Made by a program: the position numbers and the translations under genes | The notes under the pieces: model-generated | The model's input: only the letters and a program-made list of their open reading frames with translations | Databases searched by the model: none | What the model was told of the DNA's origin: nothing | Assembly (NCBI RefSeq): GCF_022429565.1 | Contig: NZ_CP092487.1 | Coordinates: forward strand, 3,676,001-3,740,000 | Reading direction: 5' to 3' | Length of the DNA: 64,000 nucleotides | Origin: Lutibacter sp. A64 | Lineage (GTDB): Bacteria; Bacteroidota; Bacteroidia; Flavobacteriales; Flavobacteriaceae | Shown: in pieces, positions 7,137 to 16,114 of the stretch | How positions within the stretch are numbered: position 1 is the stretch's first letter | How the letters are laid out: each line of letters starts with the position of its first letter

Positions 7137-8618
7137 TTAATAATTATTAATTTTTTTATCTAAAGCAATATTAAAAATCTTACGAACTTCTGTGCTATTT
7201 GATGGTCTAGGGGCATTTGCACTTACTATTTTTCCTTGTGGGTCTAATAAAACAAATCGAGGTATCATAGTAATGTTATAACCGTCATTTATTATTTTTT
7301 TATTTTCTGGATCTACCCATAATTGTATACCTTCTAATTTGTGTTTTGTAACATATTCTACCCAATCTTGTTTGTTTTTATCAATAGAGATACTAACAAA
7401 TTTTATGTTTTTTTCTTTGTATTCTTCTTTTAATTCGTTTAGACTTGGAAATTCAGCAATACAAGGTTTGCACCAAGTAGCCCATAAATCTATATAGGTG
7501 TATTTTTTAGAAAATAAATCTACTGAAGCTATTGTGTCTTCTTTAATATCAAATAGGTTTAGAATAGGTGAAGGTTTTCCTGGTAACATTTTTTCTAAAT
7601 GGCCATATTTTTCTGCCACAATTGCAGCTATATCTGTATAAGGACAATTAGGCCCAAATTGGTTGTAAACTTCTGCTTTAAAATCGGAGCCTAAAGAGTA
7701 AGCTAGATAAATATATTTTGCTTTGCCTTCTAGTTCTTGATCTACAAAACTTAGAAATTCAATATCGTTACCTTTTTCTTTTTCTAATGCCAACTTATTT
7801 GTAATGTAATAATGTACAAAACGTAAATATGGCAATCCTTTTTCTTCTAAGTTGTTGCTTATTTTTATATCTTTTACAAAATCATAATAGTCATTAGGTA
7901 ATACAGGAATATGCCCTTTTGTATATCCTTCGTGACTAGAAGGGTAATTCATTTTTCTAATAATTGCTAAATTTTCGTATTCATCTCTATAAATTTCAAC
8001 TAACTTTTGACTTATCGGATGTGTTTTTTTATAATTTTCTAAATAAATTAATTTAACATTTTTAATACTATCTACTGTTTTAGCATAATCAGCTGCTTCT
8101 TTTTCAACAATAAACAAGTAATTGTTGTTTCTTCGTTGTTCGTAAGAGTTAAATGTATAATCTTCTTGATTTACAAACGTACTATTTATAGCGCCAGAAC
8201 CTTTTAGTTTTAGAGTGTTTTTTATTACATCTTTATCTGAAATTACATCCATTCCAGCATCAATAAAAATACTATCTCCTGGATTTAAAAACAGGTATAT
8301 ATAACGGTTGTTTCCATTACCTTTTATCATAACTCGTCCAAAATCGAGTGTTGCTTTAATAGGTTTTTCTACTGTTATGTCAAAATTAAAATAGCCTGTA
8401 CTGTCAATGTCAAACTTATTTTTTTTTGTTTTTTTTAGTAAATCGTATTCATCATAGGTTATTAAACCTTGAAATTGATCGTAATCAATTAATTTTCCTT
8501 GAATATTTATAGTGTTGTTAACTGTAACTAATGGCTTTTTTTCTGAACAAGAAGTTAGTACCAAGAGCATTATAAAGCTCTTGGTTACTAGAAATCTTAA
8601 GATAGTTGTTTTTTTCAT
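7137..8618 (-). CDS. TlpA-family thioredoxin-like lipoprotein
   Basis: 493 residues. The signal peptide ends in the lipobox LTSC (C24), so it is a lipoprotein. Residues about 35-130 form a beta-rich N-terminal domain of the kind common in Bacteroidota TlpA/ResA proteins (DUF4369-like), followed by a helical middle. The C-terminal thioredoxin-like domain has YIDLWATWCKPC with the redox pair C383/C386, and a later MIPRFVLLD segment holding the cis-Pro. Expected to reduce or exchange disulfides outside the cytoplasm. It lies 23 bases after susD and 14 before the Ere-like gene, clearly one operon. Such TlpA proteins often accompany SusCD pairs with non-carbohydrate ligands. Confidence 0.9.
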   Translation of the reverse strand: MKKTTILRFLVTKSFIMLLVLTSCSEKKPLVTVNNTINIQGKLIDYDQFQGLITYDEYDLLKKTKKNKFDIDSTGYFNFDITVEKPIKATLDFGRVMIKGNGNNRYIYLFLNPGDSIFIDAGMDVISDKDVIKNTLKLKGSGAINSTFVNQEDYTFNSYEQRRNNNYLFIVEKEAADYAKTVDSIKNVKLIYLENYKKTHPISQKLVEIYRDEYENLAIIRKMNYPSSHEGYTKGHIPVLPNDYYDFVKDIKISNNLEEKGLPYLRFVHYYITNKLALEKEKGNDIEFLSFVDQELEGKAKYIYLAYSLGSDFKAEVYNQFGPNCPYTDIAAIVAEKYGHLEKMLPGKPSPILNLFDIKEDTIASVDLFSKKYTYIDLWATWCKPCIAEFPSLNELKEEYKEKNIKFVSISIDKNKQDWVEYVTKHKLEGIQLWVDPENKKIINDGYNITMIPRFVLLDPQGKIVSANAPRPSNSTEVRKIFNIALDKKINNY

Positions 8619-8641
8619 TTTATGTTTTTATAAAAAAGTTA

Positions 8642-10105
8642 TTATCTTTGAAATTGACCAATTTCTGGGTTAAGGTCTAGATATTCATAATGTACAGGCC
8701 ATACAAGTTTTGGATCGTTTGCAGGAATACTTTTTGTTTCAGTGCCTAAAGTATGTTCCACACCTAATTCTAGGCGTTTTATGTCAAATAATCTTAAATC
8801 TTTACCATATAATTCACGTCTTCGTTCTAATAAAACTTCATCTAATACATTTTGTTGATTATTATTTAAATCTGCTAACGAAAGGTTTGTATATGATCCA
8901 GACATAAAGCGGTGTGTTCTTAACGTGTTAATATCATCTAATGCATTTTGAAGGTTACCTAAACGTGCATTTGCTTCAGCTCTTGTAACATACATTTCTG
9001 ATGTTGTTATAGGTGTATAGTCAACATTAAAATCATTATCAACAGAATATCGATGCCCTCCATCAGAAAAAACGTATGAAGGCTGGCTGCTTATAAGTTT
9101 GCCATTCTCAGTTAAGCCGCTAAACCATAAAGGTCTTCTTAAATCGTAATTAATTGTTGTAGTCGTATCAATAATTTTATAATCACTATACAATTTATTA
9201 AAAGAGATGGAATCTAATTGTAAATATTCACGTAAATGCCCTCCTTTAGTAGTTGTTTTATGTAATAGTATTTCTTGATCTGATGTTCTTGATACACCAA
9301 TTAAATTATCGCTACTAGCATTTCCTGTATAAATTGTGTTATAGTCATATAAAAATGAATTAATTGCTAAACTTTTATCTGCATATAAAGCTGCATTTTC
9401 ATAATCACCCATATATAAATATGTTCTTGCTAAAATAGCATAAGCAGCTGTTTTAGTTGGTCTATGTATAAATTGTCCAGAAACATTGTCTGGTAAATCA
9501 TCTACAGAACTAAGTAAATCTTCTAAAATAAAATCGTATACTTTTTTAACAGAAGCTCGTTCTAGACTTGGTAAATCAACTGGGTTTTCAATTAAAGGAA
9601 CTCCCATATCACTTGACGCTGTAGCTTCATTATAATGTTTTGCATAAATGTTAATTAAAGTAAGGTATGCATATGCGCGGTGTACTTTTGCTTCTGCTGC
9701 TAATTGATATTGAAGTCGTAAATTATCATCTGCACGTGGAAGTTCGTCTAAAATATTACTTACCAAGGTGCTAATATAGTAGGCATTTTTCCAAACAACA
9801 TCTCCAGTTGCTCCATCTGGTAACCAAACTTGAGTTTCAAAAGAGTATAATTGTTTAAGGTGAGATCTTTGATCTATCCATTCTTGCCAAGTTTCACGAG
9901 TTACTTGAGAATTATCTGAAACAACATCAACGTACATTGAAGTTTGAGAAAGATTATTAGAATATCGGGTGTCAGCGTTGTCTAAAAGCAATCTAAAATC
10001 ACTTGTGGTTTTTGCTACAATCTGTCCTTTTGGAAAAGTTTCTAAAAAATCGCTACATGATACTAAACATGCCAACGATACTAATATAATTAATAGTTTT
10101 TTCAT
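8642..10105 (-). CDS. SusD/RagB family nutrient-binding outer membrane lipoprotein
   Basis: 487 residues with signal peptide and lipobox LVSC (C17). The start CSDFLETFPKGQ is typical of SusD (…DFL…P…). TPR-like helices follow (AKVHRAYAYLTLINIYAKHY, near residue 140, and AYAILARTYLYMGDYENAAL, near 225), and the late motif EVLLERRRELYGKDLRLFDIKR (about 425-446) is the SusD C-terminal signature. It forms the lid of the SusC transporter and captures the ligand at the cell surface. It starts 20 bases after the SusC stop. The ligand is not evident: no glycoside hydrolase is encoded in this operon. Confidence 0.95.
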   Translation of the reverse strand: MKKLLIILVSLACLVSCSDFLETFPKGQIVAKTTSDFRLLLDNADTRYSNNLSQTSMYVDVVSDNSQVTRETWQEWIDQRSHLKQLYSFETQVWLPDGATGDVVWKNAYYISTLVSNILDELPRADDNLRLQYQLAAEAKVHRAYAYLTLINIYAKHYNEATASSDMGVPLIENPVDLPSLERASVKKVYDFILEDLLSSVDDLPDNVSGQFIHRPTKTAAYAILARTYLYMGDYENAALYADKSLAINSFLYDYNTIYTGNASSDNLIGVSRTSDQEILLHKTTTKGGHLREYLQLDSISFNKLYSDYKIIDTTTTINYDLRRPLWFSGLTENGKLISSQPSYVFSDGGHRYSVDNDFNVDYTPITTSEMYVTRAEANARLGNLQNALDDINTLRTHRFMSGSYTNLSLADLNNNQQNVLDEVLLERRRELYGKDLRLFDIKRLELGVEHTLGTETKSIPANDPKLVWPVHYEYLDLNPEIGQFQR

Positions 10106-10125
10106 AATTAAGTATTTGAGTGAGA

Positions 10126-13100
10126 TTATAGGTTTAATTGTAAAGAAAGTGAGTATTCTGGACGATCTCTAATTACGTTGTAATACGCTGAATATAAAGA
10201 TGAACTATATTTAGGAAATGATGGGTCTATACCTTCTTTGTTTTTTAAGAAAATTGGTCCTAAATTTTTTGCTTGAAATTGAATTCTAGCATTGTTTATA
10301 CCACCTAATATTTTTGAAGGGATACGGTAAGCAAGACTAATACTTTGTAATCTAATTTGACCAGCATCTAATACATTTTGAGAATTGTATTGAGCAATAT
10401 AATCGTTTGTTAAAGTTGTAAGATAATTAGATACTTTAGTATCTAAAGAATACATAGAAGCGGTTTCATTATCTGCTCCTGTTTGCCAACGATCTACTAA
10501 TAAATCTGTATTAAAAGTATGGAATGTACGGTAGCTTGTATAGTTATATAATAAGTTTCTTGGAGGTGAATCTTTTAAAAATTTATTTCCGAAGCTATAT
10601 AAAAAACGAGCAGAAAGTTCAAAGTTTTTATAAGAAATATTATTAGTCCAAGAACCAAATGTTTTAGGAGAACGTTGACCAACAAATTTAAAAAGTTTGT
10701 CTACATCTACACCACTATAGCTAATATCGGATATCTCAGTAATTTCGCCATCTAAATAAACTTGAGGCAATCCATTTTCACTGTATCCAGCCCATTCTGC
10801 AACAGCTAAAAAATCTACAGGTTGACCAGCTACTGGGTAAAATTGAGATAAACTTGTTCTAGAAGCAATATTTGCTGAAGTTGATTTTACATTTTGGACT
10901 TCATTTTTATTGTACGAAAAATTTAAAAGAGATTTCCATTTAATTTCTTTGTCTATAATTAGTCCGCTAATATCAAATTCCACACCTTTATTAGATATGT
11001 CACCTGCATTTAAAGTAGCTTCATCGTAATAAAAACCGTATGTAGGATTTACGGCAATATCTGTTAAAACATCTTCAGATTGTTTGTTGTACAATTCTAT
11101 TTCACCTTGAAGTCTTTGGCCAAACATAGAAAAATCTGCTCCAATATTATAGGTTTTAGTTTTTTCCCATGTTAAACCTGGGTTTGGTGTAGTTAGTACA
11201 GCAGCGTATTGTGTTTGGTTAACAGCATCAACCCATGGAGTACCATTTATGTATGGACTTGCAGATTTGTCAATATGTCCATTCCAACCATAAGAAGTTC
11301 TCAAGCGTAATCTATCTACATTATCAACATTAAAGAAAGTCTCTTTATCTAAACTCCAACCTAAACCTAAAGACCATTGTGGTAAGTTGCGGTATGATGG
11401 TGTTCTACCATATAAATTAGTTTTATCTAAACGGATACTACCGGTAAAATCGTATTTGTTTTTATAGGTGTAAATTCCATTTCCGTAATAAGATACAAAT
11501 CTATTGTCTCTACCTTGAAGACGTATACTTGTAGTTGGTTGGGTTGGAATTGGAGGAATGGTTCCTCTCCATTCGTTATCTCCTGTCATTCTAGGATTAA
11601 CATCATCTTGGTAGTTTAATGCAGTAATTTGAGTTAAAGCTTGTGGATCGTAACCATAAAAACCATATGGTAAACTTTCATAGTAGTCTTTTCTAATTTC
11701 AAAACCACCTAATAACTTAATGCTGTGGTCTTCAAAAATACGGTTGTAGCTTGCTTGAACTCTTCCGTCGTTAGATGTAGAAGTTGAACGTCTTTCATAT
11801 AGCATTCCACCAGCTGGTATTGGAAAAGAACCATCGGTTCTAGCAAATTCGTTTACAGCATTTCTTACATACCAAGTTTCTTCATTCATATAATTACTGT
11901 ATAATGAATTATTACGTTGGTATTGATAAGAGATGTCAATATTTAAACCTTTTAAAGGAATAAAAGAAACTTTAGCATTTAAACGAAGGTCATTTTTTTC
12001 GTCTGTAATATCTCTATTGTCAATGTCTCTTTTTAAATTCCAGTCCCAATCGTAAGGTAAATTATATTGTTCTACAAGATCTCTTCTTTTTTGGGTAGAA
12101 ACATCATAATAACTATCATCGTAATCATTTTTAATCATTGGTAAATAGTCACCGTTATCATCTAAAATACGTGACATTTGTGGAATATTACTTAACTCTC
12201 CAATTGCAACTCCATTTTTGTCTTGCTTTAACATTGAAAAATTCATTCCAAAAGTTATATTAAACCAATCTACAGGTTTAAAAGTGTTGTTGAAGTTTCC
12301 AATAATTTGACTATTAGAGTCTCCAACAGCATATTTATTACTTTCAAGACTCATTAATGAAGCGCGTAAGTTGTTGGTTTCATCGCCTTTACTAAAAGAA
12401 ATATTTACTTTTTGGTTAGTTTCCATACGGTAAAATAAATCCGAAAATTCATCACGAACATCAATTTTAGAAAGATCGCTTAAAAGTTGATTTCCAGTTT
12501 GATCTGTAATTTCACCAGCTTTCATTTGTACAAGTACATCTATTACCTCAGGAAACTCATAGCGATCACGGAAAAAGGATTGTAATAAGTTGTCGTAATA
12601 GTTGTTGTCTAAAAATAAAGATTTATATATATCTATAGATTCTGCACTTGACGCAAAGGGGATTTCAAATAAATCGGGTTTAGGTTGCACTATATATTCA
12701 ATAGATACATCTATTTTTGCTTTTTTTGAAGTATTTCCAGCTTTTGTTTTAATAACAATTACCCCATTTGCTGCTTGAGCTCCCCAGATAGAAGCTGCGG
12801 CAGCATCTTTTAAAACAGTTAAACTTTCTACATCATCTGGGTTAATTGTAGACCAAGGATCTACACCGTCGGATGAAATTACTGGAAAGCCATCAACAAC
12901 AATTAAAGGTGAGTTATCTCCTAATGTACTTGCTCCACGTATAACTAAACCGCGGCTTCTTTCTGTTGTAGGGCTTTGATCTGAAGCATAATTAGGTTCA
13001 AATAATAACCCAGGTACAATACCTTCAATTTTGTCTTTAACACTTAAACTAGTAATTTTTTGTAATTCTTCACCTGTTACATTGCTAAAAGAACCTGTAG

Positions 13101-13767
13101 CTCTTTCTTTTGGGATAGAATAATAACCAGTAACAACAACTTCTTCTAAAGTATTGGTTAATTCTCTAAGGGTTATAGTTAAAGGGTCAAAGTTTTCAAT
13201 TTTTATAGTTTTTTCTATAAAGCCAACATAGGTTAAAATTAATTCATCTCCTATGTTTGCCTTAATTGAAAATATTCCATCTATATTAGAAACAGTACCA
13301 GTTGCAGCACCTTTTACAATAATTGTTACACCTAATAGCGGTTCTCCATTTTCATCTGTAACTTTTCCGTTAATAGTTTGTTGAATAATAGGGAGTGTTT
13401 TTTCTTTAATAACAATTGTATTGTTTTTAGAAAATTCAAAGTTAAAATCTCCTTCAGATAAACTCATTTCCAATAATTTATTGGCTTCTATTACTCCTTT
13501 TTTTACAGCTACTTTTGGGTAGTCTTTAAATAAATCTGAGCGATAAATAAAAGTATATTCGGTTTGGCTTTTAATAATTTTAAAAACCTCATCTACCGTG
13601 ATTATTTTGTCTGTGTCAATTTCAACTTTTGCGTTTTGGGAAAGAATATCACCTGATGAAAAGCCAAAGACCGTAGTGCAAAACAAAAATAAAAATGATT
13701 TCATAAGGTTGAGTAAAAGCTTTTTCTTTGTAAGAAAGAAAAGCGAGTTAGTAAACATATTTTCCAT
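10126..13767 (-). CDS. SusC/RagA TonB-dependent receptor with N-terminal STN signalling domain
   Basis: Up to 1213 residues. In order: signal peptide, STN domain (about 45-125, with VDEVFKIIKSQTEYTFIYR), carboxypeptidase-regulatory-like beta sandwich (about 130-205, GKVTDENGEPLLGVTI), TonB plug (about 215-345, ending NGVIVIKTKAG) and a 22-strand barrel ending SLQLNL. It imports the SusD-bound ligand across the outer membrane using TonB energy. The STN domain is what contacts FecR, fitting the fecR and ECF genes next door. The start is uncertain: a -7 box at 13775-13782 would make the ATG at 13767 nearly leaderless; the ATG at 13704 (MKSFLFLFC) also gives a good signal peptide. Confidence 0.95.
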   Translation of the reverse strand: MENMFTNSLFFLTKKKLLLNLMKSFLFLFCTTVFGFSSGDILSQNAKVEIDTDKIITVDEVFKIIKSQTEYTFIYRSDLFKDYPKVAVKKGVIEANKLLEMSLSEGDFNFEFSKNNTIVIKEKTLPIIQQTINGKVTDENGEPLLGVTIIVKGAATGTVSNIDGIFSIKANIGDELILTYVGFIEKTIKIENFDPLTITLRELTNTLEEVVVTGYYSIPKERATGSFSNVTGEELQKITSLSVKDKIEGIVPGLLFEPNYASDQSPTTERSRGLVIRGASTLGDNSPLIVVDGFPVISSDGVDPWSTINPDDVESLTVLKDAAAASIWGAQAANGVIVIKTKAGNTSKKAKIDVSIEYIVQPKPDLFEIPFASSAESIDIYKSLFLDNNYYDNLLQSFFRDRYEFPEVIDVLVQMKAGEITDQTGNQLLSDLSKIDVRDEFSDLFYRMETNQKVNISFSKGDETNNLRASLMSLESNKYAVGDSNSQIIGNFNNTFKPVDWFNITFGMNFSMLKQDKNGVAIGELSNIPQMSRILDDNGDYLPMIKNDYDDSYYDVSTQKRRDLVEQYNLPYDWDWNLKRDIDNRDITDEKNDLRLNAKVSFIPLKGLNIDISYQYQRNNSLYSNYMNEETWYVRNAVNEFARTDGSFPIPAGGMLYERRSTSTSNDGRVQASYNRIFEDHSIKLLGGFEIRKDYYESLPYGFYGYDPQALTQITALNYQDDVNPRMTGDNEWRGTIPPIPTQPTTSIRLQGRDNRFVSYYGNGIYTYKNKYDFTGSIRLDKTNLYGRTPSYRNLPQWSLGLGWSLDKETFFNVDNVDRLRLRTSYGWNGHIDKSASPYINGTPWVDAVNQTQYAAVLTTPNPGLTWEKTKTYNIGADFSMFGQRLQGEIELYNKQSEDVLTDIAVNPTYGFYYDEATLNAGDISNKGVEFDISGLIIDKEIKWKSLLNFSYNKNEVQNVKSTSANIASRTSLSQFYPVAGQPVDFLAVAEWAGYSENGLPQVYLDGEITEISDISYSGVDVDKLFKFVGQRSPKTFGSWTNNISYKNFELSARFLYSFGNKFLKDSPPRNLLYNYTSYRTFHTFNTDLLVDRWQTGADNETASMYSLDTKVSNYLTTLTNDYIAQYNSQNVLDAGQIRLQSISLAYRIPSKILGGINNARIQFQAKNLGPIFLKNKEGIDPSFPKYSSSLYSAYYNVIRDRPEYSLSLQLNL

Positions 13768-13774
13768 AAATTTG

Positions 13775-13782
13775 CAAAGTTA
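13775..13782 (-). promoter_or_regulatory. Possible -7 promoter box of susC (TAACTTTG)
   Basis: The minus strand reads TAACTTTG, matching TAnnTTTG, only 7 bases before the first possible susC ATG. It suggests the susC operon has a housekeeping promoter as well as any ECF-driven one, and supports a start further inside the ORF. Confidence 0.45.
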
Positions 13783-13975
13783 GTTAGTTAAACATTGTTT
13801 TAATTAATTAAGTCTTAGGGGAGTTTTAGGTTTGTGTTGTGAGAGATGTGAACCTAATTTCCCTTTTTTTATTTAAATTCGTTTTAAATGATTTTTTCAA
13901 ATTCTAATTTCTAGAACTTAAAATTAGATGTTAAGTTTTCTTCATTTTTAAAGGTGTTTTTTGTTATTATTTTTT

Positions 13976-15106
13976 TTAATTAAATATAATTGTTCTATCA
14001 TCTATTTTGTAGTTGATGTTGTTTGTATTTTTAATAGTTGTTAAAATATCTTCTAAAGATTGATTTTTTCTTAAGATTCCATTAAACTCAGTATTTCCTA
14101 TTTCAATATTTTTAAACTGAACATCAATATCATACCATCTAGATAGTACTCTAGCAATTTTATTAAGTGGCATATGGTCAAAGCTAAAGACACCATCTTT
14201 CCAAGAAACTTCATTATAAATGTCTATGTTTTCAATAATAATTGTTTCTGATTTAGGGTTAACAATTGCTTGTTGTTTTGGTTGTAGAATTACTTTGTTG
14301 TAATTTGTTTCAACCGCTACTTTACCTTCAACAAGTGTTGTATAAGAAAAAGCTTCGTCTTGGTAGGCTTTAATATTAAATTCGGTACCTAAAACTTCTA
14401 CATTTTGTGTTTTAGATTGTACTATAAAAGAAGCTCCGTTATTAAGGGTACTTGGAGATACATCAAAATAAGCTTCTCCATAAACTAATTCTACTTTACG
14501 AGTTTCTCCTTCAATAAATGTAACTGGGTATTTTAGTTGTGTTTCAGAATTTAACCACACTTTAGTTCTATCTGATAGTTCTAAATAAAATTGACCACCT
14601 CTTGGTATTGTAAGGTAATTGTATGCTATTTTAGGTGTTTCTGTTTCTTCTGTTTTTTTGTAGATTAGTTTTTCGCCATTACTTTCTGCATTTGTTGTTT
14701 TAATTTCTTTACCTTTTTCTAGATCTATTTCTTCACCATTTTCTAAGGTTAAAATAGCTTTGTCTGAACCAATTTTTATTTCAGTATTTACTATTTTAGA
14801 TGTTGTACTGATACTGTTTTTATAAAAGATTAAGCTTACAGAAATTAATAGTAAAAGAGAAGCTGCAACTGCAGAATATTTTAAAAAGTTGTTTTTTAGA
14901 AGATAAGGAGTCGGTTTTATTCGTTTTTCAATACGATTCCATCCTTTTTCTAGATCAATAATATCTAAATCTTTTGAATAATTTTTGGCTACGTGGTCAT
15001 AATAGGTTTTGTGTTTTTTAGACTCGTTATACCAAGAGTTGAAAATCACTTTTTCTTGGTCAGTAAGTGTGTTATTCAGATTTTTTATGATTAACTTAAA
15101 TTCCAT
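13976..15106 (-). CDS. FecR family anti-sigma factor
   Basis: 376 residues. The N-terminal cytoplasmic part (1-72) is the sigma-binding region, followed by one transmembrane helix (about 77-95, YSAVAASLLLLISVSLIFY) and a periplasmic FecR domain (about 165-265, YLTIPRGGQFYLELSDRTKVWLN type signature, then GEAYFDV). The C-terminal 90 residues (FSFDHMPLNKIARVLSRWYD, then a domain like a secretin/STN fold) are usual in Bacteroidota FecR. It passes the signal from the SusC STN domain to the ECF sigma factor. It lies between the ECF gene and susC, all on the minus strand. Confidence 0.95.
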   Translation of the reverse strand: MEFKLIIKNLNNTLTDQEKVIFNSWYNESKKHKTYYDHVAKNYSKDLDIIDLEKGWNRIEKRIKPTPYLLKNNFLKYSAVAASLLLLISVSLIFYKNSISTTSKIVNTEIKIGSDKAILTLENGEEIDLEKGKEIKTTNAESNGEKLIYKKTEETETPKIAYNYLTIPRGGQFYLELSDRTKVWLNSETQLKYPVTFIEGETRKVELVYGEAYFDVSPSTLNNGASFIVQSKTQNVEVLGTEFNIKAYQDEAFSYTTLVEGKVAVETNYNKVILQPKQQAIVNPKSETIIIENIDIYNEVSWKDGVFSFDHMPLNKIARVLSRWYDIDVQFKNIEIGNTEFNGILRKNQSLEDILTTIKNTNNINYKIDDRTIIFN

Positions 15107-15222
15107 TAGTTGCTTTCGTTTAATATTAAGACAACAAAAACTTAATAATGGGTTACATAAAAAATGATTTTTTTTTAATAAAAGATGAAATAAAGTGTTT
15201 ATTTTTCTTGTAAAAGCCTTTT

Positions 15223-15780
15223 TTATTGATTTATTTGAAGTAATATAAGGATTGTAGTTATTGACTCTGTAATTTTAAATTTAGCTCTTTTAAGTTGTGT
15301 TTTAACCGTGTTTATTGAAATATTAAGTTCTGCAGCTATTTCAGAATATTTATAATTGTGAAGGAATTTTAAACGTACAACCTGTTGCATTTTTTCTGGA
15401 AGCGTATCTATAATCTTTAATATTTGATGGTAAACTATTTTTTTTTCATCTTCTGAACTAGAATTAAAAACATGTTCAGTTATTAAATTTATATTAAATT
15501 CTAAAAGTTCGAAACTATCAGTAATTTTTATAGATTTTAAAAAGTTTAAACATTTGTTTCTTACCATAGAATACATATAGCCTTTTAACGAAGATTGTAT
15601 ATTTAGGTTTTCAGCATTCTCCCAAATATAAATAAATACTTCTTGTACAATGTCCTCGCTAGAATCTTTATCAAAAAGGTATTTATTAGCATACGAAACT
15701 AAATCAGCATAATGCTTGTTAAAAAAGTTTTTGAAAACTTTTTCATTTTTGTTACGTATTTCTATTAGTATAAGATTCAT
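15223..15780 (-). CDS. ECF sigma factor, FecI-like Bacteroidota type
   Basis: 185 residues. Region 2 is seen at FKNFFNKHYADLVSYANKYL and SEDIVQEVFIYIWENAENL (about 17-60); region 4 at LPEKMQQVVRLKFLHNYKYSEIAAELNISINTVKTQLKRAK (about 130-170). It is paired with the adjacent FecR and the STN-bearing SusC, the standard cell-surface signalling trio: ligand at SusC releases the sigma factor, which then turns on the susCD operon (established for FecIR-type systems, inferred here). The ATG start gives a short N-terminus that is normal for this group. Confidence 0.95.
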   Translation of the reverse strand: MNLILIEIRNKNEKVFKNFFNKHYADLVSYANKYLFDKDSSEDIVQEVFIYIWENAENLNIQSSLKGYMYSMVRNKCLNFLKSIKITDSFELLEFNINLITEHVFNSSSEDEKKIVYHQILKIIDTLPEKMQQVVRLKFLHNYKYSEIAAELNISINTVKTQLKRAKFKITESITTILILLQINQ

Positions 15781-15808
15781 TAAATTTTATTAGGCTTTTA
15801 TAAGTAAC

Positions 15809-15816
15809 CAAATTTA
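15809..15816 (-). promoter_or_regulatory. -7 promoter box of the ECF sigma gene (TAAATTTG)
   Basis: The minus strand reads TAAATTTG, a full match to TAnnTTTG, 28 bases before the ATG. This suggests housekeeping transcription of the ECF-fecR pair. Confidence 0.5.
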
Positions 15817-16055
15817 AGAAAGATATATAAGCTTTATTAAAAACAATTTTAGTTTTATCATATTTCAAAGTAAGAACCTATAAAACAGTGTGTTATGTTT
15901 TTTTGAATTTAAGTTTAAATCAATATTATAAATATACAAGTTAAAATAGATGTTATTAAATAATGATTTTATTTTATTTTTAGTTAGAAATTAACATAAA
16001 AAAGGCAGTTTAAACCTTGTTCATTAATTTATTGTGGTAAGTTAATGTTATAAAA

Positions 16056-16092
16056 AAAACCTACAATTAAAGATATTTAATTGTAGGTTTTT
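16056..16092 (-). terminator. Rho-independent terminator of pnp
   Basis: 13-bp perfect stem AACCTACAATTAA (16058-16070) with TTAATTGTAGGTT (16077-16089), a 6-base loop, and an A run on the left that becomes the T tract on the minus strand. It lies 23 bases after the pnp stop codon. Confidence 0.88.
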
Positions 16093-16114
16093 ATAATTTT
16101 TTAATAGAGAAGAA

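Larger units (their letters stand above)
15781..16114. other. 334-base intergenic region
   Basis: Holds the -7 box of the ECF gene (15809-15816) on one side and the pnp terminator (16056-16092) on the other. Between about 15830 and 16050 I see only AT-rich sequence with no ORF or clear repeat. Confidence 0.6.

Noticed and set aside
10126-13767. Polysaccharide utilisation locus around the SusCD pair
   Set aside because: No glycoside hydrolase, lyase or sulfatase gene lies in this operon or next to it; the GH43-like genes are 5 kb away on the other strand behind housekeeping genes.
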